A DNA stretch of 64,000 nt from Mycolicibacterium insubricum (lineage in GTDB: Bacteria; Actinomycetota; Actinomycetes; Mycobacteriales; Mycobacteriaceae): positions 3,224,001 through 3,288,000 of the forward strand of contig NZ_AP022618.1 in assembly GCF_010731615.1 (NCBI RefSeq), in the 5' to 3' direction. Under the pieces are notes generated by a model that had not been told where the DNA came from, ran no database searches, and saw only the letters and a list, made by a program, of their open reading frames with translations. How positions within the stretch are numbered: the stretch's first letter is position 1; each line of letters opens with the position of its first letter. Made by a program: the position numbers and the translations under genes. Of the stretch, positions 28,847 through 38,450 are shown in pieces.

Positions 28847-30474
28847 CCCGGCGCCTCCCCGGATACCTTGGTGTCCAATGCTCTTCGGAGCTCTTCCCGG
28901 TCGTCGAACGCGCGGGTGTGCCCGGCAGCGGTCTGCCCGGTCTCGTGGCCCTTGCCGGCGATGAGCACCACGTCCCCGGGCCGTGCCCAGTGCACCGCGG
29001 CGGCGATGGCCGCGGCCCGGTCACCGATCTCACGGACCTCGACACCGGGCTTCTCGCGCGTGCCGGCGAGCACCTCGGCGCGGATCACCGCCGGGTCCTC
29101 GTCGCGCGGATTGTCGTCGGTGACGATCACCAGATCGGCCCGTTCGGCGGCCGCGGCGCCCATCGGTGCACGCTTGCCGGCGTCGCGGTTGCCGCCCGCA
29201 CCGAACACCACGGCGATCCGCCCGGCGCCGGGGCTGTTGCGCAGGGTGTCCAGCACCGCGCTCAGCGCCCCGGGCTTGTGCGCGTAGTCGACCAGGGCCA
29301 GGAAGTCCTGCCCGGCGTCGACGGGTTCCAGCCGGCCCGGCACCCGGGCCTCGCGCAGACCGGCGCGGGCCTGTTCCGGTGTGATCCCCAGCTGCGCCAG
29401 AATCGCCACCGCCAGCAGCGCGTTGGCGACGTTGTAGCGTCCGGGCAACCCGATGGCGATCCGGTGCCGGGCCCCGGACGGGTCGCGGGCGCCGAACTCC
29501 TGGCCGCCGGCACCGGTGGTTTCCACGTCGGTCACCGTCCAGTCGGCGGCGGCGTCGACGGCCACCGTCACCGGGTCTGCGGCCCGGGCCGCCATCGCCG
29601 CACCGGCCTCGTCGTCGACGCAGATGACCGCGGTGCGCGCGTGGTCGGCCGCGGCCGGGTCGAACAGCCGGGCCTTGGCCTCGAAGTAGTCGGCCATGGT
29701 GGGGTGGAAATCCAGGTGGTCGCGGGACAGGTTGGTGAACGCACCGACGGCGAACTCGACGCCGTCGACGCGGCCCAGTTCCAGTGCGTGGCTGGACACC
29801 TCCATCACGACGGTGTCCACGCCGCGCTCGGCCATCACCGCCAGCAGGGCCTGCAGCGCGGGCGCCTCCGGGGTGGTCAGGGCGCTGGGCACGTCGACGC
29901 CATCGATTCGGACGCCGACCGTGCCGATCAGCCCGACGACCCGTCCGGCCGCCCGCAGCCCGGCCTCGGCCAGATAGCTGGTGGTGGTCTTGCCGGAGGT
30001 CCCGGTGATGCCGACGACCTGCAGCCGTCGCGACGGGTTGTCGTAGACGCGGGCCGCCAGCGCGCCGAGTACGGCACGCGGATTCGGCACCGTCAGCAGC
30101 GGGACCCCGGCGGCGGTGCCCCGGAGACGGTCGGCACCCACCGGGTCGGTGAGGATGGCGGTCGCGCCGCGGGCCAGGGCATCGGCGGCGAAATCGGCGC
30201 CGTGGGCGCTGGACCCGGGCAGCGCCGCGAACAGATCGTGCGGCCGGGCTTCCTGAGCCCGCAGCGTCACGCCGGTGATCCGGACCCCGAGATCCGGCGG
30301 TTCGGCGATGCTCGGCGGAGTGGATGCGAGCGAAGCGAGTGGCCGCGGAGCCGAGGGGAAGCCGGGACCGCCGTATAAACCCTGCGGTTCCGGCGGCGCC
30401 GGAGAGCCCACCAGAGCGGCAAGCTCACCCAAGCCCACACCCGCGACGTGTTCGGGGCGCAGCGGTGAGGGCAT
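28843..30474 (-). CDS. murE: MurE, meso-diaminopimelate-adding ligase with in-frame repeat
   Basis: A 543-residue Mur ligase. The P-loop [29 protein letters not shown] and the specificity motif DDNPRDEDP (meso-DAP selecting) are present. The conserved domain starts at [13 protein letters not shown]. Before it, residues about 36-59 ([19 protein letters not shown] and neighbours) come from a reverse-oriented copy of the dispersed 71-bp element. The N-terminal region is poorly conserved in mycobacterial MurE, so the insertion is probably tolerated. A 59-base gap separates it from pbpB upstream. Confidence 0.95.
   Translation of the reverse strand: MPSPLRPEHVAGVGLGELAALVGSPAPPEPQGLYGGPGFPSAPRPLASLASTPPSIAEPPDLGVRITGVTLRAQEARPHDLFAALPGSSAHGADFAADALARGATAILTDPVGADRLRGTAAGVPLLTVPNPRAVLGALAARVYDNPSRRLQVVGITGTSGKTTTSYLAEAGLRAAGRVVGLIGTVGVRIDGVDVPSALTTPEAPALQALLAVMAERGVDTVVMEVSSHALELGRVDGVEFAVGAFTNLSRDHLDFHPTMADYFEAKARLFDPAAADHARTAVICVDDEAGAAMAARAADPVTVAVDAAADWTVTDVETTGAGGQEFGARDPSGARHRIAIGLPGRYNVANALLAVAILAQLGITPEQARAGLREARVPGRLEPVDAGQDFLALVDYAHKPGALSAVLDTLRNSPGAGRIAVVFGAGGNRDAGKRAPMGAAAAERADLVIVTDDNPRDEDPAVIRAEVLAGTREKPGVEVREIGDRAAAIAAAVHWARPGDVVLIAGKGHETGQTAAGHTRAFDDREELRRALDTKVSGEAPG
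30299..30369 (-). repeat. Dispersed 71-bp palindromic element, copy 3, in frame within murE
   Basis: Same 71-bp unit as in murD, here in reverse orientation: the minus strand reads GGTCCCGGCTTCCCC through ACTCGCTTCGCTCGCA to ATCGCCGAACC. Because murE is also on the minus strand, the opposite face of the element is translated compared with murD, again without a stop. No convincing flanking duplication was found. Confidence 0.85.
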
Positions 30475-30533
30475 CGGGTCAGCTTACTGAGCAGCCGGGC
30501 CGTTTGCGTTACTCGGTGCGGCCGTCGGGTGGC

Positions 30534-32396
30534 TCAGGTCGCCTGCAGGATCAGCGGCGGGCCGGGATCCGGCGAGAGCGGCACGTTCTCGCGCTGCATG
30601 AGCCACGAGGCGATGTTGTGGAACAGCGGCGCGGCCGAGTGTCCCGGTGTGCCGTCGGGGTTGCGGTCCGGGGCGTCCATCATGATGCCGACGACGTAGC
30701 GCGGGTTGTCGGCGGTGGCGATCCCGGCGAAGGTGATCCAGTAGACGTCGCTGTAGTAGCAGCCGCACGCGGGGTTGATCTGCTGGGCGGTGCCGGTCTT
30801 GCCGGCCATCTGGTAGCCCTCCACCGCGGCGGGCGACCCGGTGCCCTGCTGATAGCCCATCGGGTCCTTCTGCACGACGGCGCGCAGCATGTTGCGGACG
30901 GTGCGTGCGGTCTCCGGCGACACCACCCGGACGCCCTCGGGCCGGCGCTCCTCGGTGCGGGTGCCGTCCGGGGCGATGGTGGCCTTCACGATGCGCGGCG
31001 GCATCCGCAGGCCGTCGTTGGCGATGGTCTGGTACATGCCGGTCATCTGCAGCAGGGTCATCGAAAGACCCTGGCCGATCGGCAGGTTGGAAAAGGTGCT
31101 GCCCGACCACTGATCCATCGGCGGCACCAGTCCGGCGCTCTCGCCGGGCAGGCCGACGCCGGTGCGCTGTCCCAGCCCGAACTTGCCGACCATGTCGGCG
31201 AACCGCTCCGGACCGACGCGCTGCGCGATCATCAGTGTGCCGACGTTGGAGGACTTCCCGAGGATGCCGGTGGTGGTGTACGGCATGGTGCCGTGGTTCC
31301 AGGCGTCGCCGACGGTCACCCCTCCCATGTTGATCGAGCCTGGAACCTGAAGCACCTCATCGGGATTAGTGAGGCCCAGTTCGATGGCGGTGGACATGGT
31401 GATGATCTTGTTGACCGAGCCCGGTTCGAACGGGGACGACACCGCGAGGTTGCCCATCTGCCGGTCGCCCTGGCGCCCGAGGTCCTGGGACGGGTCGAAG
31501 GTTCCGTCGTTGGCCATGGCCAGCACCTCGCCGGTGTGCGAATCGAGCACCACCGCCGAGACGGTCTTGGCACCCGAGAGATCCTTGGCCTGCTGAACCT
31601 GCTGTTGCACGTAGTACTGAATGTCGTTGTCCAGCGTCAATTGTACGGTCGAACCGTTCACCGCGCTGTGCTTGTTGCGGTAGCTGCCGGGGATCACCAC
31701 ACCGTCGGAGCCGCGGTCGTAGGTGATGGAACCGTCGGTGCCGGCCAGCACCGAGTCCATCGAATCCTCCAGGCCCAGCAGGCCGTGGCCGTCCCAGTCG
31801 ATGCCGCCGACAATGTTGGCGGCCAGTGCGCCGCCGGGATACTGGCGCAGGTCCTGGCGTTCGGTTCCGACCTCCGGGAAATCCTTGACGATGGCGGTGG
31901 CGACGGCCGGGTCGACGGCCCGGGCCAGATAGACGAACGTCTCATCGCTGCGCAACTTCTTCAGCAGGGTCGCGGCGTCCGGGGTGTTGTCGAGCTTGGC
32001 CGCAACACCTTTGGCGATCTCGTTGAGCCGCTGGTCGACCTCGGGTGCGGCCGGCGATTTGGCGCGGGCCTGCTCGAGTTGCTTGCGGATCCGGGGCGGC
32101 TGGAAGGTCAGCGCCCGGGCCTCGACGGTGAAGGCGAGTTTGGCGTTGTTGCGGTCGACGATACTGCCGCGCACGGCCTGCTCGACGTCGGTGACCTTGA
32201 GCTGGCTGGCGGCCTGGGCCCGCAGCTTCGGTGCGCCGGGGACCTGCAGGTAGAACAGCTGGCCGCCGGCGACCAGCAGCGCCCCCACCATCACGATGTT
32301 GCCGACCCGGCTACGGAAGGCGAAACCCGCTGTCCGACCCATGGTTTCGGTGACCGCCCGGGTACGACGGGCCGCGGCCGGGCGCTCCTGGCTCAT
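30534..32396 (-). CDS. pbpB: PbpB (FtsI/PBP3), septal transpeptidase
   Basis: A 620-residue class B penicillin-binding protein cross-linking septal peptidoglycan. One transmembrane helix lies near residues 32-52 after an Arg-rich cytoplasmic tail. The dimerisation domain (about 60-240) includes VRGSIVDRN. The transpeptidase domain has the SxxK motif in PFEPGSVNK, the SxN motif KSSNVG and the KTG motif AGKTGTAQQ. A CGCYY segment follows the KTG box, as in mycobacterial PbpB. The stop of the ftsL-like gene overlaps its ATG start (32393-32396). Confidence 0.96.
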   Translation of the reverse strand: MSQERPAAARRTRAVTETMGRTAGFAFRSRVGNIVMVGALLVAGGQLFYLQVPGAPKLRAQAASQLKVTDVEQAVRGSIVDRNNAKLAFTVEARALTFQPPRIRKQLEQARAKSPAAPEVDQRLNEIAKGVAAKLDNTPDAATLLKKLRSDETFVYLARAVDPAVATAIVKDFPEVGTERQDLRQYPGGALAANIVGGIDWDGHGLLGLEDSMDSVLAGTDGSITYDRGSDGVVIPGSYRNKHSAVNGSTVQLTLDNDIQYYVQQQVQQAKDLSGAKTVSAVVLDSHTGEVLAMANDGTFDPSQDLGRQGDRQMGNLAVSSPFEPGSVNKIITMSTAIELGLTNPDEVLQVPGSINMGGVTVGDAWNHGTMPYTTTGILGKSSNVGTLMIAQRVGPERFADMVGKFGLGQRTGVGLPGESAGLVPPMDQWSGSTFSNLPIGQGLSMTLLQMTGMYQTIANDGLRMPPRIVKATIAPDGTRTEERRPEGVRVVSPETARTVRNMLRAVVQKDPMGYQQGTGSPAAVEGYQMAGKTGTAQQINPACGCYYSDVYWITFAGIATADNPRYVVGIMMDAPDRNPDGTPGHSAAPLFHNIASWLMQRENVPLSPDPGPPLILQAT

Positions 32397-33493
32397 CGAC
32401 CCACTCCCGGCGCCGTCGGGACACCCGGTTGCGGGATGACCGGCGCGGCGGGCACGGCCACCGGTGCCGGTGCGATAACCGGCGCGACGGCCTCGGCCGC
32501 CGGTCCGGGGGCGGCGCCGGTGGCCGCGTGTTCCTGGGGCACCGCAGCCGTCGGCGCAGCGGGTGCGACCGGCACCGGCACCTCGGCGGCCGAGGCGGCC
32601 GGGGCGGCGGCTTCCGGAGCTCCGGCCACCGCGGCGGCCGGAGCCGGCGTCGGTACCGGTGTGGGAGCGGGCGCGGTCGTCGGCGCGATGACGACGGGGA
32701 CCGGGCGCTCCGGCGAGGCGACTGGACCGGGAGCCGGGGCGCGCACCGGTGCCGGATTCTCGTCGGGCAGTTTCACGTTCAGCGGCGGCGGAGCGGCACC
32801 GTCGGCCGGCTTCGGGGTGCCGACGACGACCCAGTTGCCGTTGTCGTCCTGCACCAGGTGGGCGGTGTTGTTCGACGGCACCATGCCCAGCCCGCGGGCG
32901 GCCTCGGCCAGCGCCGGAGCGGCTTGGGCCTCCAACACATCACGCTCCAGCGCGTCCTTCTGCTGCTGCAGCGCCTGATTGACCTGCCGCGCATTGCCCA
33001 GCTGGTAGGCCCGCTCGGCGGCGTCGGTGGACAGCCACAGGGTCACCGCCAGCCCGACACCGAGCGCGCCGATGACCAGCACCACGAACGGGACCTTGGC
33101 GGCCAGGGCATGCGGACGTAGATCGATCTCGGATAGCCGGTTGGCCAGCCGGACCCGCAGTGGAATGCGAACCAGCTTGGGCGCCTTGGCCTTCCGCGCC
33201 TTTGCGCGAGCCTTGGCCTGCCCGGAGCTCTTGGCCCGGGTCGGCGCCGGGTTCGGCGTGGTCCGCGGCCGTCCCGGCTTCCCGCGGTTGTCCCGCGCGG
33301 CGTCGGCGCGAGAAGCCTTGGCCCGCACCGGCTTGACCCGCGCGGGTGCCTCGCCACGCCGCCGGGCAGCAGCCGCGCCGGCACCCTCGGCACGCCGCGG
33401 GCGTTGCGGTGCAGCGCCTCTGGCTCCGGAACGCCGCGGTGCCCGCTCGCCGGCGACGTCGGCCTCGGCCCGGGGCCCGCGCCTGGTGCTCAT
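32393..33493 (-). CDS. FtsL-like Pro/Ala-rich membrane protein
   Basis: A 366-residue bitopic protein in the FtsL position between rsmH and pbpB (Rv2164c equivalent). About 120 Arg/Ala-rich cytoplasmic residues precede a single transmembrane helix (near 133-155, [21 protein letters not shown]). A coiled coil with [20 protein letters not shown] follows, and then the FtsL-type motif [20 protein letters not shown]. The last 150 residues are a Pro/Ala/Val-rich extracytoplasmic tail. Mycobacterial members are much longer than E. coli FtsL. ATG 33493 overlaps the rsmH stop. Confidence 0.88.
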   Translation of the reverse strand: MSTRRGPRAEADVAGERAPRRSGARGAAPQRPRRAEGAGAAAARRRGEAPARVKPVRAKASRADAARDNRGKPGRPRTTPNPAPTRAKSSGQAKARAKARKAKAPKLVRIPLRVRLANRLSEIDLRPHALAAKVPFVVLVIGALGVGLAVTLWLSTDAAERAYQLGNARQVNQALQQQKDALERDVLEAQAAPALAEAARGLGMVPSNNTAHLVQDDNGNWVVVGTPKPADGAAPPPLNVKLPDENPAPVRAPAPGPVASPERPVPVVIAPTTAPAPTPVPTPAPAAAVAGAPEAAAPAASAAEVPVPVAPAAPTAAVPQEHAATGAAPGPAAEAVAPVIAPAPVAVPAAPVIPQPGVPTAPGVGR

Positions 33494-34485
33494 GATCGTT
33501 CCTCGTCTGTCAGTCTGGCCACCGCTCGCAACCGCACCGGCGCACTGCGCGGGTTGCGTTCGATCTCGGCGGCGTCGGCGCGCTCGGCGCCGCGGGTGAG
33601 CGTGGTGAATTCCGGTCCGTATCCGGGCAGTTCCATCGGCAGGCCCTCCGGCGTGCGGTTGGCGGTCGCCGCCGCGAAGGCGTTCTTGACGATCCGGTCC
33701 TCCAGCGACTGGTAGGCCATCACCACCACCCGGCCGCCGGGCCTGGTGGCCGCCAGCGCCGCGGGCAGTGCGGCGCGTAGCGAGTCCAGTTCACCGTTCA
33801 CCGCCACCCGCAGGGCCTGGAAGGTGCGTTTGGCCGGATGGCCCCCGGTGCGCCGGGCCGGCGCCGGGATCGCTTGGTAGAGCAGTTCGACAAGTTCGCC
33901 GGTGGTGCGAAACGGTACGGTCCGGCGACGGCGGACCACTGCCGCGGCGATCCGGCCGGCGAACTTCTCTTCGCCGAATTCACGCAGGATCGCGGCGATT
34001 TCGCCTTGCTCATAGCTATTCAAGATATCCGCTGCGGTCAGCGAAAGCCGGTAATCCATGCGCATGTCGAGCGGCGCGTCGACCGAATAGGCGAATCCGC
34101 GCTCGGTGCGATCCAGTTGCATCGAGGAGACGCCGAGGTCGAACAGTATCCCGTCCACTGAATTCGTTGCCGGATAACCGGATTCGGCCAGTGCGCGGGC
34201 GATTTCGTCGTACCGGGCGTAGACCGCCGTGAAGCGGTCGCCGAACGGCGCCAACCGGTCCGAGGCGATCTCCAGGGCGCTGGGGTCGCGGTCGAGGCCG
34301 ATCACGCGCACCCCGGAAAACCGTTGCAGGATCGCCTCGGAATGGCCCCCGGCGCCCAGGGTGGCGTCGATGACCACCGCGCCGGTGCCGTCGTCGGACA
34401 CCGCGAGCACCGCCGGCGCCAGCAGATCGATGCACCGGTCCAGCAGCACCGGGATATGACCGAAGCGTCCCGGGTCGTTCGTCAC
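33490..34485 (-). CDS. rsmH: RsmH (MraW), 16S rRNA C1402 N4-methyltransferase
   Basis: A SAM-dependent methyltransferase of about 331 residues acting on C1402 in the ribosomal P site. Motifs are [15 protein letters not shown], the SAM-binding [49 protein letters not shown] and [19 protein letters not shown] 34485 was chosen because GGAGGAG precedes it at suitable spacing and family homology starts there. The frame is open another 80 codons upstream, and part of that segment ([11 protein letters not shown]) resembles the N-terminus annotated for M. tuberculosis Rv2165c, so a longer protein is possible. Confidence 0.93.
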   Translation of the reverse strand: MTNDPGRFGHIPVLLDRCIDLLAPAVLAVSDDGTGAVVIDATLGAGGHSEAILQRFSGVRVIGLDRDPSALEIASDRLAPFGDRFTAVYARYDEIARALAESGYPATNSVDGILFDLGVSSMQLDRTERGFAYSVDAPLDMRMDYRLSLTAADILNSYEQGEIAAILREFGEEKFAGRIAAAVVRRRRTVPFRTTGELVELLYQAIPAPARRTGGHPAKRTFQALRVAVNGELDSLRAALPAALAATRPGGRVVVMAYQSLEDRIVKNAFAAATANRTPEGLPMELPGYGPEFTTLTRGAERADAAEIERNPRSAPVRLRAVARLTDEERS

Positions 34486-34708
34486 CGTGACTCCTCCGCA
34501 TCTGATCCGTCGCCGCGCCCGTGCACCGAGGTCCCTGCCCGAATGCGTGGACCTGACGTTGGGGAAGTACGCCAGGGCCGGTTCGGGCAGAGACCGCGAC
34601 GCGCGGGTCGCGGTGGTCCCTGCCACCGGTGCTTCGACCGGGTCCACCTCCGTCTCGTGTTCGGTGATGCCGCCGCCGATGGCGTCGGCGACATCGTGGG
34701 CGATGCGG

Positions 34709-35140
34709 TCAAATGATGTCGCGGAGTGCTTCATCGCTGGCCGCGGAGTAGTTCTCTTCGTGGGTCTGCTGGTAGTCCGCCCAGGCCTCGGCGTCCCAGA
34801 TCTCCAGGTAGTCGACCGAGCCGGTGACCACGCATTCCTTCGACAGTCCGGCGTAGCGGCGGTGGTCGGCGGACAGGTTGATCCGGCCCTGGGCGTCGGG
34901 CAGCTGCTCGTCGGTGCCGGCGGCCAGGTTGCGCAGGAAGGCGCGGGCCTCGGGGTTGGAGCGCGACGCGGTCGCGGCGCGACGGGCGAGATCGGTGAAC
35001 GCCTCCCGCGGATACACGGCGAGGCTGTGGTCTTGACCCTTGGTGACCATTACCCCTCCTGCCAGTGTCTCGCGGTACTTCGCGGGCAAGGTCAACCGCC
35101 CCTTGTCGTCGAGCTTGGGCGTGTAGGTACCGAGGAACAC
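34709..35140 (-). CDS. mraZ: MraZ, transcriptional repressor of the dcw cluster
   Basis: A 143-residue AbrB-fold DNA-binding protein with two MraZ repeats. Each carries the DxxGR motif: [15 protein letters not shown] and [20 protein letters not shown]. It forms ring oligomers that bind direct repeats upstream of its own gene. GTG 35140 has GGGGAGG six bases upstream, and translation gives the canonical N-terminus (M)[13 protein letters not shown]. It starts the minus-strand division cluster; 223 bases separate it from the rsmH start. Confidence 0.96.
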   Translation of the reverse strand: MFLGTYTPKLDDKGRLTLPAKYRETLAGGVMVTKGQDHSLAVYPREAFTDLARRAATASRSNPEARAFLRNLAAGTDEQLPDAQGRINLSADHRRYAGLSKECVVTGSVDYLEIWDAEAWADYQQTHEENYSAASDEALRDII

Positions 35141-35203
35141 TCGACACCTCCCCGCTCGTCCTCGGGAGCGCCGGGCCGGGTCCCGTTGGTCCGATCGCTC
35201 CGT

Positions 35204-35305
35204 TGAGCACCACGATACCCCACATTCCCCCACTCCGCTCCATTTGCATCCACCGTTTTGGTGTCACGCCCCACTTTTTGCCCCACGGTCCACCCCCTTC
35301 CCCAC
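35204..35305 (-). promoter_or_regulatory. MraZ operator: period-10 array of GTGGGG-type boxes
   Basis: On the minus strand five consecutive decamers begin at 35253, 35243, 35233, 35223 and 35213: GTGGATGCAA, ATGGAGCGGA, GTGGGGGAAT, GTGGGGTATC and GTGGTGCTCA. Three more GTGGGG boxes lie at 35269-35274, 35281-35286 and 35300-35305. MraZ is known to bind direct repeats of this kind with about one helical turn between them, upstream of its own gene. The array lies about 65-165 bases before the mraZ start codon, where autorepression is expected. Confidence 0.75.
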
Positions 35306-35335
35306 TGGGGAGCCATCACGCCGGGTGCAGGCATG

Positions 35336-35364
35336 AAAAAAGCCCAGGTCACAGACCTGGGCTT
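35336..35364 (-). terminator. Intrinsic terminator after the Rv2169c-like gene
   Basis: An 11-bp perfect stem (AAGCCCAGGTC at 35340-35350 paired with GACCTGGGCTT at 35354-35364, 3-base loop). On the minus strand it is followed by a run of T. It lies about 35 bases after the stop of the gene at 35398 and upstream of the MraZ boxes, so it insulates the dcw promoter from upstream transcription. Confidence 0.9.
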
Positions 35365-35397
35365 GATCGAGCTGGAAGGTGGGGGGAGGTGGGAGGC

Positions 35398-35790
35398 TCA
35401 GTCCTCGAACCGCCGGCGGAACCGGTCCTCCATGCGGTTGGAGAACGATCCGCCGTGGCCCTTGCCCCGACGCGCGGAGCCGACCGGGCTGGCTGCCGGC
35501 TTGTCGGCCAGCCGCGGACCGGTGATGGCGAACACCACGCCGCCGAACATGACCACGAATCCCAGCACGCTCAGAACCAGAAACGCGGGATTCACGCTCG
35601 AGTAGAACGCGACGCCGGAGACCAGCATCGCTATCCCGATCACGAACAGCCCGGCACCCTGCAGCCGGCGTCGCGCCGACGGAGCGCGCAACGTGCGTCC
35701 ACGGACACTCGATGCGAACTTGGGGTCTTCGGCATAGAGAGCGCTCTCGATCTGATCGAGCATGCGCTGCTCATGCTCGGAGAGTGGCAT
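35398..35790 (-). CDS. DUF3040 membrane protein (Rv2169c-like)
   Basis: A 130-residue protein of the DUF3040 family. It begins MPLSEHEQRMLDQIESALYA, the family hallmark, followed by two transmembrane helices (about 46-66 and 70-92). A basic C-terminal tail ends RMEDRFRRRFED. ATG 35790 has AGGAGGGGA immediately upstream; the much longer open frame upstream is not conserved. It is a small inner-membrane protein always found near the dcw cluster in actinobacteria; its function is unknown. It is divergent from the GNAT gene and followed by a strong terminator. Confidence 0.92.
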   Translation of the reverse strand: MPLSEHEQRMLDQIESALYAEDPKFASSVRGRTLRAPSARRRLQGAGLFVIGIAMLVSGVAFYSSVNPAFLVLSVLGFVVMFGGVVFAITGPRLADKPAASPVGSARRGKGHGGSFSNRMEDRFRRRFED

Positions 35791-35934
35791 CTTTCCCCTC
35801 CTTGCCGGTGCGGTCGGTCTGGTCAATGATACGAGCAGAATCCGGCCCGTACCACCAACTTCATCGCCCAGTCTAGCCCCCACCGCCAGGTGTGCGGAGC
35901 GCGAGTCGGCAGCCGTCGGCGATAATGGTCGGCG

Positions 35935-36567
35935 ATGACTTTCGGCAAGGGTGTTTCGAACGCGACTCGGCTGTACCTGGTCGATCTGACATCCGAGGAA
36001 CTGCAGGCCCGACTGATCGAGGCCCTCAACGTCTACGTGGAGGCGATGGGGTATCCGCGCGGCACCGAGGAGTTGCGGGCCTGGATGTGGCTGGACCACG
36101 CGCGCCGACCCGGCTGGCAGGCCGTCGGCGCCGTCGAACTCGACCCGGCCGGCGCCGATGCGACGCCGTCCCCGGCGCAGATCGCCGCGGGCCGGCTGGT
36201 GGGCATCGGCTACGGCTACCGCGGTGCTCCCGATCAGTGGTGGCAGCAGCAGGTGGCCGCCGGTCTGCGCCGCAGCCAGGTGCCCGAGGAGACCGTCGCG
36301 GCCCTGCTGAACAGCTATTTCGAGCTCACCGAACTGCACATCAGACCCGGCGCGCAGGGCCGCGGCCTCGGCGAGGCGCTGGCCCGGCGGCTACTGGGCC
36401 GGCGGCCGGAGTCCAACGTGCTGCTGTCCACCCCGGAGATCGACGCCGAGGACAACCGGGCCTGGCGGCTGTACCGGCGGCTCGGCTTCACCGACGTCAT
36501 CCGCGGCTACCGGTTTCCCGGCGATCCGCGCCCGTTCGCCGTCCTCGGCCGGTCCCTGCCGCTTTGA
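35935..36567 (+). CDS. GNAT family N-acetyltransferase (Rv2170-like)
   Basis: A 210-residue GCN5-related acetyltransferase. The acetyl-CoA binding motif A is ELHIRPGAQGRGLGEALARRLL, and motif B lies in DNRAWRLYRRLGFTDVIRGYRF. The orthologue in M. tuberculosis, Rv2170, has been reported to acetylate isocitrate dehydrogenase; applying that here is inference from position and similarity. It is divergent from the DUF3040 gene, with a 144-base intergenic region likely holding both promoters, and lies 26 bases before lppM. Confidence 0.88.
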   Translation: MTFGKGVSNATRLYLVDLTSEELQARLIEALNVYVEAMGYPRGTEELRAWMWLDHARRPGWQAVGAVELDPAGADATPSPAQIAAGRLVGIGYGYRGAPDQWWQQQVAAGLRRSQVPEETVAALLNSYFELTELHIRPGAQGRGLGEALARRLLGRRPESNVLLSTPEIDAEDNRAWRLYRRLGFTDVIRGYRFPGDPRPFAVLGRSLPL

Positions 36568-36593
36568 CCGCGCTGATCTGGCACCATGACCGG

Positions 36594-37277
36594 GTGCGCA
36601 CCCCGAGACGGTTCCGACTGCTGGCGCTGGCGGTGCTGCTGCTGGTGGCCGGGCCGCTGCTGTCGGGGTGCGTCCGGGTGCGGGCCTCCCTCACGGTGGC
36701 CGCCGACGACACCGTTTCCGGCTACATCATGGCCGCGGCCAAGCCGCGCGACGGCAACGACCCCGGACCCCAGTTCCAGCGGAACCTGCCGTTCAGCCAG
36801 AAGGTGGCTATCAATAAGTACGACCGGGACGGCTACGTCGGCTCCGAGGCCGTCTTCTCACACCTGACCTTCGCCGAGGTCCCGCAACTGGCCAACATGA
36901 ACAGCGAGGCGGCCGGCGTCGACCTGTCCTTCCGCCGCGCCGGGGACCTGGTGATCCTGGAGGGCCGGGTCGACCTGACCGCACTGTCCGGCGACGACAA
37001 CGAGGTCAAGCTCAGCGTGGCCTTCCCCGGTGAGATCACCAACAGCAACGGCACCCGGGTCAGCGGAAGCACCGTGGAGTGGCAGCTCAAGCCGGGCATC
37101 GTCAACACCATGAGCGCCCAGGCCCGCTACACCGACCCCAGCACCCGCTCGTTCAACACGGCCGCCACCTGGATGGGCCTGTCCGCGCTGGTCGCCGCGG
37201 CGGCGGTCGGTGGGCTGGCCTGGTCGCTGCGCGATCGCTCCGCCCGCCCGGGCCGCCCCGAGCCCGTCACCGACTGA
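36594..37277 (+). CDS. lppM: LppM lipoprotein
   Basis: A 227-residue exported lipoprotein with a clear signal: RTPRRFRLLALAVLLLVAGP followed by the lipobox LLSGC, with Cys about residue 24. The mature part is beta-rich (LppM domain), and a C-terminal transmembrane helix near 188-210 (ATWMGLSALVAAAAVGGLAWSL) is followed by a short basic tail. The M. tuberculosis homologue is linked to phagosome manipulation. GTG 36594 was chosen as start because it sits directly before the signal peptide. In M. tuberculosis the next gene is Rv2172c; here only 69 bases separate lppM from the prenyltransferase. Confidence 0.9.
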   Translation: MRTPRRFRLLALAVLLLVAGPLLSGCVRVRASLTVAADDTVSGYIMAAAKPRDGNDPGPQFQRNLPFSQKVAINKYDRDGYVGSEAVFSHLTFAEVPQLANMNSEAAGVDLSFRRAGDLVILEGRVDLTALSGDDNEVKLSVAFPGEITNSNGTRVSGSTVEWQLKPGIVNTMSAQARYTDPSTRSFNTAATWMGLSALVAAAAVGGLAWSLRDRSARPGRPEPVTD

Positions 37278-38444
<1,167 letters not shown>

Positions 38445-38450
38445 TCAGCC

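Noticed and set aside
30324..32978. An 884-codon open frame on the plus strand opposite murE, pbpB and the ftsL-like gene
   Set aside because: It is the mirror of GC-rich minus-strand genes with G/C-biased third positions. Its translation is His/Arg/Gly-rich low complexity without motifs, while the minus strand encodes complete enzymes with catalytic residues.
33266..33282. Possible fourth copy of the 71-bp element in the ftsL-like gene (GTCCCGGCTTCCCGCGG)
   Set aside because: Only about 12-13 bases match the element start and the rest does not align; the residues (NRGKPGRPR) fit the Arg-rich tail of the protein.
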